A stretch of 64,000 nucleotides of DNA from Punica granatum. Taxonomy: Eukaryota; Streptophyta; Magnoliopsida; Myrtales; Lythraceae. Where the stretch lies: assembly GCF_007655135.1 (NCBI RefSeq), contig NC_045133.1, positions 24,773,845-24,837,844 of the forward strand, read 5' to 3'. Below are positions 12,109 through 24,680 of this stretch, in pieces. A model generated the notes under the pieces. The model worked only from the letters and a program-made list of their open reading frames with translations, had not been told where the DNA came from and ran no database searches. A program made the position numbers and the translations under genes. Every line of letters starts with the position of its first letter. The first letter of the stretch is position 1.

Positions 12109-14290
12109 CTAGGCATTCAAATGGCAGTCTCCGACTCGACTACCCGAAATAGGGTTTTAGGAGGAGCCACTCTTATCATGAGTCTCTGGATAAACGGTAT
12201 CTTCTACAAAGCAAATAGGATCTCGTGTCAGATCAAAACAGAGGAAAGACAATGTATACTAAATCAATGCTAGCATGAATGTTAAGAAATGTTATGCAGC
12301 AAGGGCAACCTGAATATGAACTGAGGCTAAATCCGATTTGCAACAGTAGCAAAGCAAATCCATGCGGCCAAGGAAGTTTCACATTTTAAGGACTTGGAAA
12401 CATGGTTTAATAACAGAAATCCCAAAAGTCGGGCCAGGGTTCAATGTACTTACTGAAGCAAAGCCGACGCACATTATAGTGAAACCGGGAAAATCAAATG
12501 GCGCACTTTTTGAGAGGAAGCATAGCTGCCAGGACATGATGGACTAGTTGGTTCAGTGAACTAGTAATGGAGGGAGATAAAAGTGTTCAAGTTTATTCTC
12601 CAGGCTGTTGTTAGTTATTACCTGTCAAAGGAGAGAGAACCAAGGGAGAATTGAAGTTCCCAAATGAACTTATGCCCGAAATGCACCCTTGAGCCTTGCC
12701 CTGCAAAACATAATCATCAAGAACCAGTTCTTCAGATGTACTGCAAGAGTAATCTGGAATTGTCTATATTCTTGAGAGATAAGTATAACAGGTTCTGGCT
12801 TGTTCAAGAGGCATATTTTCTGCTTTTCTTTGTTAATTTTGTTCATCCTGTATATTGAGCTTAATGCCCGATATTTTTTCCGTCAGAAGTAGATTTTACC
12901 CGCTCGGAGGAGCCAACTTGCTTAGAAACAATGCTGCGCATCTGACAATAACGAATTCGAGCCAATATAGTACTTCATGAGCCTTAGAACAGCAGCAACA
13001 TATGAATCAAGAAACTCACACATGGATGCGAGAAGACCAGCAAGTTGGAGAACATGGCTGCAAGGTATGGAACCAATAGAACCGCAAAAACATTAGTTTA
13101 TCTCAGGTGCGAAATTGCATTATGAGCAGAAAATGAACGTATTCACAAGTGAAGCTGCTGAGTTTACCCAAGAGGCCCAAGCAATGCTGTAAAGGAACAT
13201 CAGCATTTGACATGGATCAAAACCGATGAAGGGTCAGGTAGTTTGCATATAGACGAGATTCATACCTTGCTACAGAAAGGAAGAGTTTGGGAGATCTCGA
13301 GGTTCTTACTGGGGACAGTTAAAGAAGAGCCTATCAAGAGAAGTCTTGCCTCTCCCAATACCTGAAACAGAGTAGGCATAAGTACTATTCGGTATCAAAC
13401 AACCAAAACCGGAAATTCAATAAAATAAATAAATAAATAAATAAAGTATTCATATTACCAAAGAGACAGGGAAATTGAAATAACCTGAGAAACAGTCCCT
13501 GCGATACCTCAAGCAGCAAACTGATCCTTGTTAAGTGTAATTTGGCCTTCAAGTAGTACTGCCAAAGAAAAAGAACAATAGTTTGTTTTATTTGGGCTCA
13601 GAAGTCGCAGACAAAGATGTCGAAAAAGTGAAATATAGTCCCAAAGCGGTACCATCATTGAAGCATGAAGACAAACATCGGCAAAATTCCCGAAGAATGC
13701 AACAAATGCTGCTTGCAAAAATGCTATGATGCAAAATGATCAGAGCATACAGGATATATTAACAAATATATGGAACACACCGAAACCAGTATCTAACTAA
13801 TTTACCACATGATTTAACTTTTTAAATGAGTCCGTATTACCGAGCTTTCTCCCCTCATTTGTCAAGTTTAGTTCGATTTCAACCCAATTGACTCACCTGC
13901 TCTCCACCAAAGCGAACATGTGCTCTACGGATGGCACGTCTTAAAGGTCTTTGAGTTCTTGGTGGAATCTCCATCACCTGATTTCCTAGCACTAGGGATG
14001 ATCGGAGCGGAAAGCCCGTCATCTACTGCCAAATAAGACTCTCATGTATAGCATTGCAACCACCGCCACCGTGGTTAAAACCTGGCAATCACTCAGGTCA
14101 CCTACTCAGTCTCGAACTCATTTCATAACAATCGCTGAATTATGCTTGAGTGGGAGAGAGATAGAACCTAGAAAGTTAATGGAGTGAAGAGGAAGCGAGT
14201 AGAGAGATTCCCGCAAACGGAGGCAGTGGATGCAACTCCTGAGAGGATTCCGAACGCTAGAGCCCTCGTCCATTTCGGGATATTGTCCGC
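12109..14290 (-). pseudogene. MFS transporter pseudogene, tandem copy lacking exons 1-3
   Basis: Eleven blocks match exons 4 to 14 of the intact gene at 15461-21194. Exon 4 (14290 downward, ILSGVAS, GNLSTRFL) has its last glutamine codon changed to TAG at 14168-14170. Exon 5 (VVAMLYMRV) is frameshifted and stops. Exon 6 (FVAFFGNFADVCLHASMM) is open; exon 7 is frameshifted (KAKLHLTRISLLL instead of KAKFHFNKDQFAD). Later blocks include MFLYSIAWASWV near 13190, VFSHPCV near 13025, GKAQGCISGISSFGNF near 12700 and the terminal block near 12190-12109. The missing N-terminal membrane segments plus several lesions make a functional transporter very unlikely. Confidence 0.9.
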
Positions 14291-15460
14291 CTGCTCATCG
14301 AAATCAAGAGCACCATATCAAGTCAACTTCGCCCAAGGTCTTCTCGACAAATTTATCCCAAATAGAATTAATTTATGCTCGTATCTTTGTTGTAATATTG
14401 TTGCTCAATGATCAAAACTATGGAGTACATTTGAAGGTTGATGCTTGATGGCGTGGAGGGAAAGTGAACGACCGTTAAGTTGGCGGGAAAGTAAAACGAC
14501 CGTCAGTTAAGACCAGAAATGGGCCTAATGATGGGCTTTGACATCTGATGGGCCGATTGAGATTATAGCCCATGAAGCTTATCGTTGATGCTTTTATCAA
14601 CGTTGGTTGGTTTTATGTGAGTTGAAGCTTGTTATCATTATGTAAGACAGCGGGTGCGAATCGAACCTAGATTACTCAGACCACTTCCGAATATCCTGTG
14701 GTATCCACCGGGGAAAAAAAATATTTATATACTCACATTTAATGAAAATGTAAAATTAAAGAAGGTTTTAATTTATTTTTAAAAAGAAAAAGAAAAAACC
14801 TATCCCATTCTTTTTATAATTGTGGCAAATAACCAAAAAAAAAAGAAAAAAACATGGTAGTGACACATGGCATCTATGTACAATACTATTAGTTTATTAA
14901 GATGATATATGATCTATCTTGTAACCTTTTCTCTGCTTTGTTTGCCTCAATTGTGCCGCTGCATGTACATTATATGTATGAATTTAGCTTCCAGGAGAGA
15001 AAATTATCGAGAACAAATTTCATATCTTATAATACACTACAACCGAATAATTGCGGTTTTGATTACATAAATATATCGAAAAACTGACTACTACTCTACG
15101 ATCTTGTAACCCAGACACGATTGTCGTCTTCTCGACTTACAGGTATACAAGCACGATACAAATGTGAAGGTGATACTGATCCCCTGAAAAGCCTATCATA
15201 TCGCATGCCTTACGCCTTACAGAATACATTGCAGCTTTGAGCTTTCTAGTCCCCCAAGACGCGATATGGAACCATAACTATCAGATAGCTGTATTGAACT
15301 GGTGGCTGATTTATATCCTTATCCCTACGTTTTCATTTCTTGTATATGGGAGACCAAATCACAAGGGAGTGCTTCATACAGGCCAAGGCCAAAGCAAAAA
15401 ATCTTCAAGATTTTGAACTTGGAAGTGATTTCACCTGCTGGCAACCCGTAACCGAGGATT
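14291..15460. other. Spacer between the two MFS units
   Basis: Holds the promoter-like end of unit A (to about 14590), an AT-rich unique stretch of about 400 bp, then the 3' flank of unit B from about 14994. A tRNA-like B box (GGTTCGATTC, minus strand) occurs near 14655, without a full tRNA. No gene seen. Confidence 0.55.
14480..14490. promoter_or_regulatory. E2F-like site, unit A
   Basis: TTGGCGGGAAA matches the plant E2F consensus on the reverse strand (TTTCCCGCC). It sits with TGGGCC/TGGGCT site II motifs at 14520-14525, 14532-14537 and 14549-14554. The same arrangement is kept in unit B. Activity is inferred from motif content only. Confidence 0.5.
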
Positions 15461-18400
15461 CTAGGCATTTGAATGGCAGTCTCCGACTCTACCACCCGAA
15501 ATAGGAGGAGCCACTCTTATCATCAGGCTCTGAACAAATGCTATCATCTAGAAAGCAAATGCAATCTCATGTCAGATCAAAACAGAGCAATGCCGATGTT
15601 TAATAAATCAAATAATCAATTCGAGCATGAATGTTGAGAAATGTTATACCGAAAAGACGACCCGAATATGTTAAACAGTAGAGAAGCAAATTCATGCAAC
15701 TAAGGAATTTCATGTTCTAAGGACTTCGAAGCATGGTGTAAAACCCAAAAGTATGCCATGGTTCAATGTACTTACTGAAGCAAAGCTGACGCACATTATA
15801 CTGAAACCGGGAAAATCAAATGGTGCACTTTCCGATAGGAACAGAGCTGCCAGGGCATGATAGATTAGTCAGTTCAGTGACCGGGTAATAGAGGGAGATG
15901 AAAGTGTTCAAGTGTATTCTCCGGAATTATTAGTTTTTACCTGTCAAAGGAGAGAAAATCAAGGGAGAAATGAAGTTCGCAAATGAACTTATGCCCGAAA
16001 TGCACCCTTGAGCCTTGCCCTGTAAAACCGAAATCATTGAGAACCAGTTCTTCAGATGTACTGCGCCGAGATAAGTATAACAGGTTCTGGCTTGTTCAAG
16101 AAGCATATTTTGTGCTGTTCTTTGTAATTTTTTTTTTCGTTTGTATTTTTAGCTTAATGCCCGATATTTCATTCGACCGAGGTAGATTTTACCTGCTCGC
16201 AGGAGCCAACTTGCTTAGAAACAATGCTGCGCATCTGAAAATAACGAATTCGAGTCAACATAGTACTTCATGAGCATTAGAACAGCAGCAACCTATGAAT
16301 GAAGATACTCACACATGGATGCGAGAAGACATACAAGATGGAGAACATGGCTGCAAGGTATGGAACCTGTCGAGCCACAAAGAAGTTAGCTTATCAGGTG
16401 TGAAATTGCATTGTGAGCGGCAAAATGAATGTATTCACAAGAGAAGCTGCTGAAGATACCCAAGAGGTCCAAGCGATGCTGTAAAGGAACATCTGTATTT
16501 AACACGGATCAAAACGATGAAGGGTAATCTTCAGTTAGTTTGCATAGACGAGATGCATTTCTTGTTACGGGAAAGGAAGATGTTAAGAATAGAAAAGTCA
16601 AAGGGAAAAGAAGAATCCCACGCCGGCAGCCAAGAAGGAAAATATAATATTTATACGGGATTGGATCTCACAACTTGATACCTCGAGCTTTTGAGTTGAA
16701 GTTGAGCCCAAAAGCCCATGTAAACCCGGTGAAATTTAAGAGAAGAGTAGAGATCTCGAGGTTCTTACATGGGCACAATTAAAAAAGAGCCCTATCGAGA
16801 GAAGTCTGGCCTCGCCCAATACTGGAACCAGAGTAGGCATGAGTACTAGCTGCAAAGATTATCTTGGTATCAAACAACCAAACCGAAAATTTACACACAT
16901 GTTGTGAAGAGACAAGAAAATTGATATTACCTGAGAAATGGTCCCTGCGATCCCGGAAATCACCATCAAGTCAGCAAACTGATCTTTGTTGAAGTGAAAT
17001 TTGGCCTTCAAGTAGTACTGTCAAATTGAAAGAACCATTATGTTAGTGGGGCACTTGAGCTCAAAGTCGCAAACAAAGATGCCGAAAAACTTAAACATAG
17101 TCACGAAGAGATACCATCATTGAAGCATGAAGACCAACATTGGCGAGACTCTCGAAGAACGCAACCAATGCTGCTTGCAAAAATGTCAAGCTGCAAATCA
17201 AGAGCATGACATACGATATATTAACAAATATATACAGATAACTTTTAAATGAGTCGTGATCCCAAGTTTTCTCCCCTCATCTGTCAAAGTAAGTTCGATT
17301 TCCAGCCGACTCACCTGCTCTTCACCAGAGCGACCATGTCCTCCAAGGATGGCACCGTCTTAAAAATCTGTGAGCTCCTAGTTGAATCGCCATCACCTAA
17401 TTTCCCAACATTGGCAACAATCGGAGCAGAAAGCTCGTTATCTACAGCCGAATCTGGAAGGAAGACTCTCATGTACAGGAGCGCTGCCACAGCCACAGTG
17501 GCTGAAACCTGACAATCGTATAGGCCACCTACTCAGTCTCGAACTCATTTCATAACAACAGCTGAATTGTGCTTGGGAGGGAGAGAGATTGAACCTGGAA
17601 GGTCAATGGAGTGGAGAGGAAGCGAGTAGAGAGATTCCCGCAGACGAAGGCAGCAGATGCAACTCCTGAGAGTATCCCGAACGCTGGAGCCCTTCTTCGC
17701 TCAGGAATATTGTCCGCCTGCTCATTGAAATCGAAAGCACCATAGTAAATCAAACATCGTCCAAATTCTTCCCGGAAAGTTTATTAATTGATGCCCATTC
17801 CTTTGTTCTAATATAGAATGCAACTCAATGATCAAACTATGGAGTTCATTGGACGGTTGATGGCGTGGAGGGAAAGTTTGAAACGGTCGTTAAGTTGGCG
17901 GGAAAGTGAAACGGCCGTCAGTCCAGAACAGAAATGGGCCTGATAATGGACTTTGACATCTGGATGGGCCGATCGGAGATTCTGGCCCATGAAGCTTAAT
18001 GATCATTCGTAAACAGCAAAGAATCAACTAATTCTCTTTATTTTCTGGAGATCCAGGGAAAAAAAAAAGTTTCTTCATTTTCTCAGCCAAAAGGAAAGAA
18101 TAATTTGCTTTATAATTTTTTTAAAATTTTCTTGGTACATATATACCCGAAGTCGCTTCACTGTGAATATATTTATCGGTCTTTGGCTAGTCAGGACAAC
18201 CGATAAGAGAGTAAGAGAGGAAAACGAGACGACTCACCACATAGGCGAGGGCAAGGCAGTGAACGCTTCCTTCACAAACCATGGCAGTGAGGGTTCGAAG
18301 GCCATAGTAAAGGTAGAAGAAGTTCCTTGACCTGCTATATGCCAGAATGGCTATAACCAAGAGAACGTTACTATATAATGAAGCATTATGAATTGAAACG

Positions 18401-21194
18401 CATTATTAATTAATCGATCGTATTGACAATATAAAGTTAAATTTGGTTGAAATAGATACATCTACGTATATATATACCTAAGGGAATGATGGTGAAGATC
18501 AACGGGACTGTGAGCAAAGCTTTCCTCCCATACTTATCGGACAAATTTCCTATCAATGGCATCGCCACTAGGGATCCCATCCCGACCACCTGCACACGCC
18601 CAAACAATACGTCCGTGTCAACTCAATCTAACACATAAACATGGACTTCATATTAGATTCGGTCCAATTTTATCGGCTGTTATTATCGTGGAAGGCGCGG
18701 TAGGAACCTTAGCTACACAACTAATCATTAAACATGTCAAAATTTACTGTCGTTTAAATTTCAACATTGTATCAGTATCCACAGGATCTGTTATGCTAGA
18801 TTTGGTTGGAGTGAATGCCCACGAAATCAATAATGTCGGTAAAGTTCTCTACATTATGAGTTCGTAACAAATATTTTAACTAATGACCATATGTTAAGTT
18901 TTATTTATCGTACTCCAACTTGTACTGCATATATATATATATATATAGATCTCATTTTCCCATTTTTTTTCTAGCTGAGTTTAATGTGTCGATTGTTTTC
19001 ATAATTAGCAATCGAGAAACAGATGTATGATGGTGGTTTTTTTATTATTAAATATTGTTGAAAGAAGAATGGATTTTTTTTTTATAAAATTCCTGGAGAT
19101 ACAAGCACGTTGCCAAAAAGTTTTATTTTATTTGTTTTATATTTAATAATGGTGAAGCAAACAGAAATGTCAAAATTCGAGTGGTGGTTTAAAAAAGACT
19201 CAAGAGTTGGATTGGATACATTTATGAATTTATATATTTTCATTTCGGAAGCATATAGTCAAGGAAATTTCATAATTAAAGTACTCTACAACACAAAAGA
19301 CAAAGAGTTGTCGCTATTGATTTCCTCAACATGGCCAAAACTATCTAATGACTCATAATTATATATGGAAATTAATGTTGATAAATGATGAATAAGTCGG
19401 ACCAAATTTTGGCATGTTAATCATTTATGCTTTTGTCCTCTTTGCAATAATCATATGCTTAAGTTAAACAAAGGTTATTGTTGACGAAAAAGAATATTCG
19501 GTCCAGATTTCTTTTTTAGTTATAATTAATAAATCGAGAGTGAACAAATGGTTTTCTTTTTCAAGTGAAATTAAGACAAAAAATCATCGTGATGACCCGC
19601 TTAGATTTTTATATTTCTTTGCTGAATAAGATTAAGAGGCTAAGTATACTATCGAATTGGCGAACGGTTATCATATCGTACAGTGGTAATACATGGACAA
19701 ATAAGTAAGATATGATCTCAATATATAGAGAAAACTGTATTTTTTGTGGTTTATAAGTTAGATAGACTATATCACAAATTCAAGAAAAGTATTGATCGCA
19801 CTAAAATCTGTATTGGATCTATTTTGTGCCATTATATATAAATTAGTTTGTAAAGAACATGATTGGAAAAAAAATATATTTCTTTTATTATTGGATGAAT
19901 TAAAGAATGTAGGGAATAGGCTGAGTTCAAAGACTCTTTTGAAAGATAAAGAAAAAGAACGTTATTTAGATGTGTTTTCGATAGTAAAATTGTACCGTTT
20001 ATGACCAATAAGCTGGTTGTAATAATAGGTTTAAGGGGGAAAAAAGAAAATAAGAAAAAACGAATCGCACCCAAAATTGTACCAACTATTTCTGTCTTTT
20101 TATCTAGAAGTAATATAGGTAAGTTTCCTTCGGGGGAGTTGAAGATGTAGGGAAAATTCCCACAAAAAGACGTGCAAGGTCCAACAGACCCGACAATTTT
20201 TCCCCTGTTATCCCTCCACGTCCAAGCGAAGTTTCGTTTTTTGACCCATACACAGGAAGGATCAAAATGGAATTTACCACTCACCTAATCAAAATGCATG
20301 AGAAAGGAGGATGAGATATTGGTGTAGTGGTTTAAGACAGTGACTTGGAACTAAGATATCGAAGATTATCATCAGTGAAACTTATATTATTGTACTAGAT
20401 CAATGGGTCTCCCTTATGACCGAAAAAAAAATGCATGTTAAGAAATAGGAGAAAGAGCATTTGCCCCGTAAAAAAAGATAAAAAAGTAAAAGGAAATATA
20501 AGAAAGAACAAAATGCTCATGAGATGAGAGAATGAAATTAAATAGAATTTGTCCCTGGAAGAGTAAGTGAGAGCTAAAGATTAGTCCAACCGCATCTATA
20601 ACACGGCCCGACATACCAATATCAATCTGACTGAGAAAACAATGTAGGCCTTTTAGTTAGTTATTATAGTTCATCGTGCCCATGATCCTACAGGAAATTT
20701 TGTTTACGATGGTCACAGACATCGGAAGCCACATAAAAGAAGCGACCACGAGGAATGTATATACATAGCTTTACTCGGCATAATGATAAGGTACCATATC
20801 AAGGATCATCTTGAGCTATTCTTGCACTTGAAGTCTCGAAAAAATATGCCGAGAACCATGTGGTTAATTAGGGGAGCATATGCTGAGGCGCTTCTTCAAT
20901 GATATACATAGAAGGAAATCAACTAGGATTTAGCTCCTTCGCAGTTTTTCCGGTGTAGCTGTCTCGTGAAATTAACATCAAACAGATAAATTATGAGTAC
21001 TTGAGGAGTGAACGTCGTACCGCTTGTTGTAAGCCGGTGAGGTAAATGGCCAAGGAGCACTCGTCCCTCCCGGGGCAGAGGGCCGACATTGTGACGTCCG
21101 TGATGGCAGGGATCACCATGAAGGTCGAGAAGTTGTGCAGGAATATCGTCATCAGCAGATGGCTTATCGTTCCCAACCCGATCTTCTCCTCCAT
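15461..21194 (-). CDS. Major facilitator superfamily transporter (hippocampus abundant transcript-like)
   Basis: Intact 14-exon gene, 1326 nt, 441 aa. Exons in coding order: 21194-21021, 18589-18478, 18350-18238, 17717-17595, 17508-17315, 17190-17115, 17017-16931, 16849-16769, 16492-16460, 16366-16313, 16234-16193, 16019-15941, 15846-15776, 15547-15461; all GT-AG and in frame. Exon 1 encodes MEEKIGLGTISHLL and the first membrane segment. Exon 2 carries the MFS signature loop GNLSDKYGRK between TM2 and TM3. Later hydrophobic exons fit a 12-TM fold with a hydrophilic central loop in exon 5. The family includes Arabidopsis At2g16970/16980/16990 and animal HIAT1 and is annotated by homology to tetracycline exporters; the substrate is unknown. 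Intron 1 is 2.4 kb. A dead tandem copy and a dead inverted copy lie nearby. Confidence 0.92.
16581..16741. mobile_element. Small solo LTR in MFS intron 8
   Basis: A 161-bp insert starting TGTTAAG and ending TTTAAGA (one base from the expected terminal CA), flanked by GAAGA at 16576-16580 and 16742-16746. The paralogous unit A lacks it, giving a clear empty site near 13290. It sits 27 bp from the exon 8 splice donor. Confidence 0.75.
17895..17905. promoter_or_regulatory. E2F-like site with site II motifs, inside MFS intron 3
   Basis: TTGGCGGGAAA with site II motifs at 17935-17940, 17965-17970 and 17984-17989. This promoter-like cluster lies in intron 3 of the intact gene and is conserved with unit A. 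It could be an old promoter captured inside the gene, or an internal promoter. No transcript evidence. Confidence 0.45.
19832..20284 (-). other. Unrecognised 150-codon open frame in MFS intron 1
   Basis: The open frame begins MSGKFHFDPSCVWVKKRN and becomes hydrophobic in its second half. I do not recognise it. It lies inside the large intron 1 of the transporter gene on the same strand. It may be a transposon or organelle remnant, or chance in AT-rich DNA; the tryptophan- and cysteine-containing first half is the only reason to note it. Confidence 0.2.
20305..20405 (+). mobile_element. tRNA-derived SINE-like relic in MFS intron 1
   Basis: Contains an A-box-like GTGTAGTGGTTTAAG followed by GACTTGGAACTAAGA and a degraded B-box region, the order seen in plant SINE heads. 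No boundaries found. Confidence 0.4.
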
Positions 21195-21307
21195 CGATAT
21201 CCCTCCGACGATTTGATTCTGGACAACTGATGAGAAGGGAGTGAGCTTTAAGAATGGAGAAAGAACCAAACAACAAATTTATATGGAGGAGAAGGCGAAG
21301 ACAGACG

Positions 21308-21348
<41 letters not shown>

Positions 21349-22936
21349 AAGTGAGGCGTCTACTTTGCTTTCTCCGGTGTCCATTAGAATAGAAAGAGAC
21401 AACGTTCTTTTGAATGTGACTCGCTTTCATTTTTCACTTTGTCTGTGGTACGTTAAATTAATGTGTCCAATTTGCAATTAATTGGGAGATGTTGGTCATT
21501 AAATTAGATGAGATCCCCCCTGCCAATGAGTTAGTTGTATGCTGCGGCTAATTCATCCGTACCACGGGCGAAAGAGAACGAACACAAATGTTTTTATGAC
21601 CATCGATATGTACATTCATGTAAGTGGGCAGAATCCAGGTCAGGACGTGGGAGGTAACTAGGTTAAGAGAGGCCAATTGGGGAGGATAGCGCATGATACA
21701 AGTTAATCACGCAGATGAATTCGATAAAAGGCGTGACAAGACTAGAGAGGAAGGACGGACCAGCATGATATTTCATAAACTAACAGAAAGATTGTATTAA
21801 GCATGCACTCGGGCGTGTTGCATATCGTGACCGTGGATGAGCATGATGATATGTGTAACATTTTACATAATGGAATCAAACGTTCTGGATTCGCATTCGG
21901 TAAAGAAAGATGATAGAATGGCTAGCTAACACGCATACATGATGTATATGATAACAAAAGTAATTGTCCAATTAGTCAAACACAATAACCTGGAGTAGAT
22001 AAAAGGGGGAAACGTGAAGATGCGTAGCTTGTAAGTTAGCCAAAAGCATAAATTAAAAGAACATATATCTCTTTCCATGTCCCTCCATCCAACCTTTAAT
22101 GTCCATCCCTAATATATTAATCGCGTGCAGGTCTCAATTTTACACCTTCAGGCGTACAATCTTTGGTCTTTATAAATTATTTGCTATTTCAATTCGGCCT
22201 CTCAAGAAAGCAAAGTTTCATCACTACCCAAGTTCGAATCGAGTCGCTTTTGTAGAGTCGAATTTGATTTGGCTGTATCGGGGGTGAAGTGGGCCAAGGA
22301 AATCCGATTACATTGCATTCCATATTGAGCCCCGCCCATGACATTGCTTACAATTCATTCAAGCATTTAAGACGGTACTACAATATCCTCCAACAAGGAA
22401 TCGGTGTTTAGATTAGCTCAAGCTCGATAATCGAACCTACAAAGCGACTAATGAAAACCAAGATCAAGACAGCAAGCTTCATTAATTTCCGTGCAACATT
22501 CATGCCGGAACCAGCAGTTCAAAACCTAGGACGAACCCGAAATATTACCACTGGGACATGATACACATTGCAGTTCCAAAATTCTAAACCAGCTCTTCAG
22601 TGAGACTAATTGTCACAAAGTGAATTTCAGGATCATGATCATTCCTTCAAAACTTCGATTGCTATTTTAATGTTCAAGGTACCGGAAATCTCCACCAGAG
22701 TTCAAAAAAGTAGATTGGGTTTACTCACCAACAAGGAGAGCCCCAACGAGAAGTTTCTGAGACCGAGAGGAAAGGATGCGATGATGGAATGATCTCAATT
22801 CCCCGTATCGATCCAATGGTGCATTAGGGTCGGGCTTTCTTCACGATCGCTCGGGTAGTGCTGAAGCCCCCACCGAGAAACTCCCGAGATGAATGAATGT
22901 GATAGAGATTAATCCCAATGTAGCCCAGACTATTTG
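21195..22936. other. Spacer between MFS 5' end and PPR 3' end
   Basis: Apart from the AG run, no gene, repeat or mobile element was recognised. It must hold the MFS promoter and the PPR 3' UTR. Confidence 0.5.
21309..21346. repeat. (AG)n microsatellite upstream of MFS start
   Basis: A 38-bp perfect AG run 115 bp upstream of the transporter start codon, so in its 5' UTR or promoter. GA/CT runs in plant promoters can bind BASIC PENTACYSTEINE factors; here this is inference only. Confidence 0.85.
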
Positions 22937-24598
22937 TCACAACGGTCGAGTAACAAATCCCCGGTCGACCATCTTCTCCACCAACTCCTCATGCTTCTTC
23001 AGTTGGCCGGCCTTCCTCAGCTGTCCTAGAACCATCTCGTAAACGGGCAGACCGGGTTTCAAGCACTTCTCCTCGATCATCTCCAAGAACAACTTGTACG
23101 CATTGTTCCAGTGCCCCATTCCACAGTACATCGAGATCAGAATTCGGTAAGTGTTCACATTGGGCTCGACCCCCGTCTCGTCCATCTCTCTCTTTAGCTT
23201 GAGAACCATGTCCGTAGACTTTGACTCCACAAACATACTCATCAGTGTATTATAAGTCACTGTGTTGGGCAAGCACTTCAAGTCCTTCATCCTACCGAAC
23301 AGCCAGTGGGCCCCATTCACGTCTCTCAGCTTCGCAATGCACCGGAATATCGGATTAAATGTATGTGCATTAGGGTGGCATCCCTTCCTGACCATCGAGT
23401 TAAGAACCTTGATCGCCTCCTCGTGCTTCTCATCCTTACAGTGAGTCTCAACGAGGAAATTGTAAGTGATCGTGTCGGCCTCACAGCCCAGCCTCTTCAT
23501 CTGATTGTAGACCTGCAGGACCTTGTCGGTCCTCCCGGCTTTCACATGGACCCGCATAAGGTTGTTGAAGGTGACCGAATTGGGTGAACAACCCGCATCA
23601 ATCATCTCCGCAAAGACATCATGGGCACGAGTAATTTGCCCGCACCGGCACAGGGCATCAATCACTATACTATAAGTGTGCACATTGGGCTTAATTCCGG
23701 CGTTCTTCATTTCCCAGAATAACCTCTCAGCTTCGGAAATGTTACCCGCCCGGCACCACCCGAATACTAAGCTAGTGTAGACAACAACATCAAGCTCGAA
23801 CCTATCCTTTAAGCTATCGAAAAATGTCTGAGCTTCAACGGCCCTTCTCTTCCTACACAGCATACCGATCACGATGGAGAAGGCATACTTATCTGGGCTG
23901 CATCCATACTCCTCCATGCGGTTGAATGCATGGACAGCCTCCGCGGCCAATCCCGCCCTCACGTACCGCCGGATGAGGATCGAGAACGTCTTCACTGAAA
24001 TCTCCACTCCCCGGGATTTCATCACATTGATCACGTGCCATGCGAGGTCAAATTGCCTGACTTTTCCGGCCAGGTCGACCATCTCGTTGTAGGGTTCCGG
24101 GGAGAGGGCCGCGCCAGGCTCGAGATGGTCTCCGGTGTCCGCGGTTGCCCAGTTGAAGAAGGCCAGGGCCTGGAGGACGGGGATCCCGTGGCGAGGGGCG
24201 GCACATCTCTCAATAACCTGGCGAAAAATGGCGGCGGAGAGAGGCTGGGCGGCGGCAGAGGCCACCTGGGCGAATTCAAGCGAGAGGGAGGTAATAGTGA
24301 AGTTGGAATGCGGCGGCGCGGGATTGGGGCTGGGGTTCTTGCGGTGGTGCTCCTTGATTAGGGCGTGGAGCTTCTCGGCGACAAGGGCTTCTCCGGGAGG
24401 AAGAGGGGCTGAACTCGGCGCAGCTTCCGCGGTGTCGTCCGTTGAGCTCAGGGCAGCTTCCGGGGTCTCGTCCTTTGAGCTCTCCGGGGCATCTTCGTGG
24501 AGCGGCAGAGCAGAGAAAAGGCGGGAACGTACGGCGAGTTTAAGGAGAGAAGAGAGAACCGGAGCCGACGGGAGCTTCGGCCGGAGCAGCGCCATCAT
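22937..24598 (-). CDS. P-class pentatricopeptide repeat protein, mitochondrial type (At1g20300-like)
   Basis: Single exon, 553 aa. The start is ATG at 24598; an in-frame TTG precedes it. The N-terminus is rich in Arg, Leu and Ser and has no acidic residue for the first 35 or so positions ([13 protein letters not shown]), typical of a mitochondrial presequence, followed by a low-complexity acidic linker. From about residue 150 there are roughly ten or eleven 35-residue PPR motifs, recognisable by repeats such as [26 protein letters not shown] and [13 protein letters not shown]. No E or DYW extension, so a P-class RNA-binding protein. Similarity to Arabidopsis At1g20300 is recognised from memory along the whole repeat region. 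A truncated, dead copy lies at 35914-37404. A cluster of site II motifs just upstream fits a gene for an organelle protein. Confidence 0.93.
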   Translation of the reverse strand: MMALLRPKLPSAPVLSSLLKLAVRSRLFSALPLHEDAPESSKDETPEAALSSTDDTAEAAPSSAPLPPGEALVAEKLHALIKEHHRKNPSPNPAPPHSNFTITSLSLEFAQVASAAAQPLSAAIFRQVIERCAAPRHGIPVLQALAFFNWATADTGDHLEPGAALSPEPYNEMVDLAGKVRQFDLAWHVINVMKSRGVEISVKTFSILIRRYVRAGLAAEAVHAFNRMEEYGCSPDKYAFSIVIGMLCRKRRAVEAQTFFDSLKDRFELDVVVYTSLVFGWCRAGNISEAERLFWEMKNAGIKPNVHTYSIVIDALCRCGQITRAHDVFAEMIDAGCSPNSVTFNNLMRVHVKAGRTDKVLQVYNQMKRLGCEADTITYNFLVETHCKDEKHEEAIKVLNSMVRKGCHPNAHTFNPIFRCIAKLRDVNGAHWLFGRMKDLKCLPNTVTYNTLMSMFVESKSTDMVLKLKREMDETGVEPNVNTYRILISMYCGMGHWNNAYKLFLEMIEEKCLKPGLPVYEMVLGQLRKAGQLKKHEELVEKMVDRGFVTRPL

Positions 24599-24680
24599 CA
24601 ACGGCAGACTGAACGTTCAGAATCGGGAAGCTCTCTCCAGATGAAGTCTAAGGTTACAGAAAGGTCAGTGGACTACATTG

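Larger units (their letters stand above)
11709..14590 (-). repeat. Tandem MFS unit A (paired with 14994-18005)
   Basis: About 2.9 kb that aligns throughout with 14994-18005, including 3' flanking DNA, exons 4 to 14, and a noncoding block past exon 4 with an E2F-like site and TGGGCC motifs. It lacks exons 1 to 3. Its gene content is dead (see 12109-14290). Confidence 0.85.
14994..18005 (-). repeat. Tandem MFS unit B (paired with 11709-14590)
   Basis: Second copy of the roughly 2.9-kb unit. It forms the 3' three quarters of the intact transporter gene, from the middle of intron 3 to the 3' flank. The 161-bp insert at 16581-16741 is absent from unit A. Confidence 0.85.

Noticed and set aside
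14641..14710. tRNA gene on the minus strand
   Set aside because: Only a B-box-like GGTTCGATTC is convincing; no cloverleaf with a proper acceptor stem could be built.
18556..18867. 103-codon plus-strand frame over MFS exon 2 and intron 1
   Set aside because: Begins opposite a confirmed exon of the transporter and runs into intron; shadow frame.
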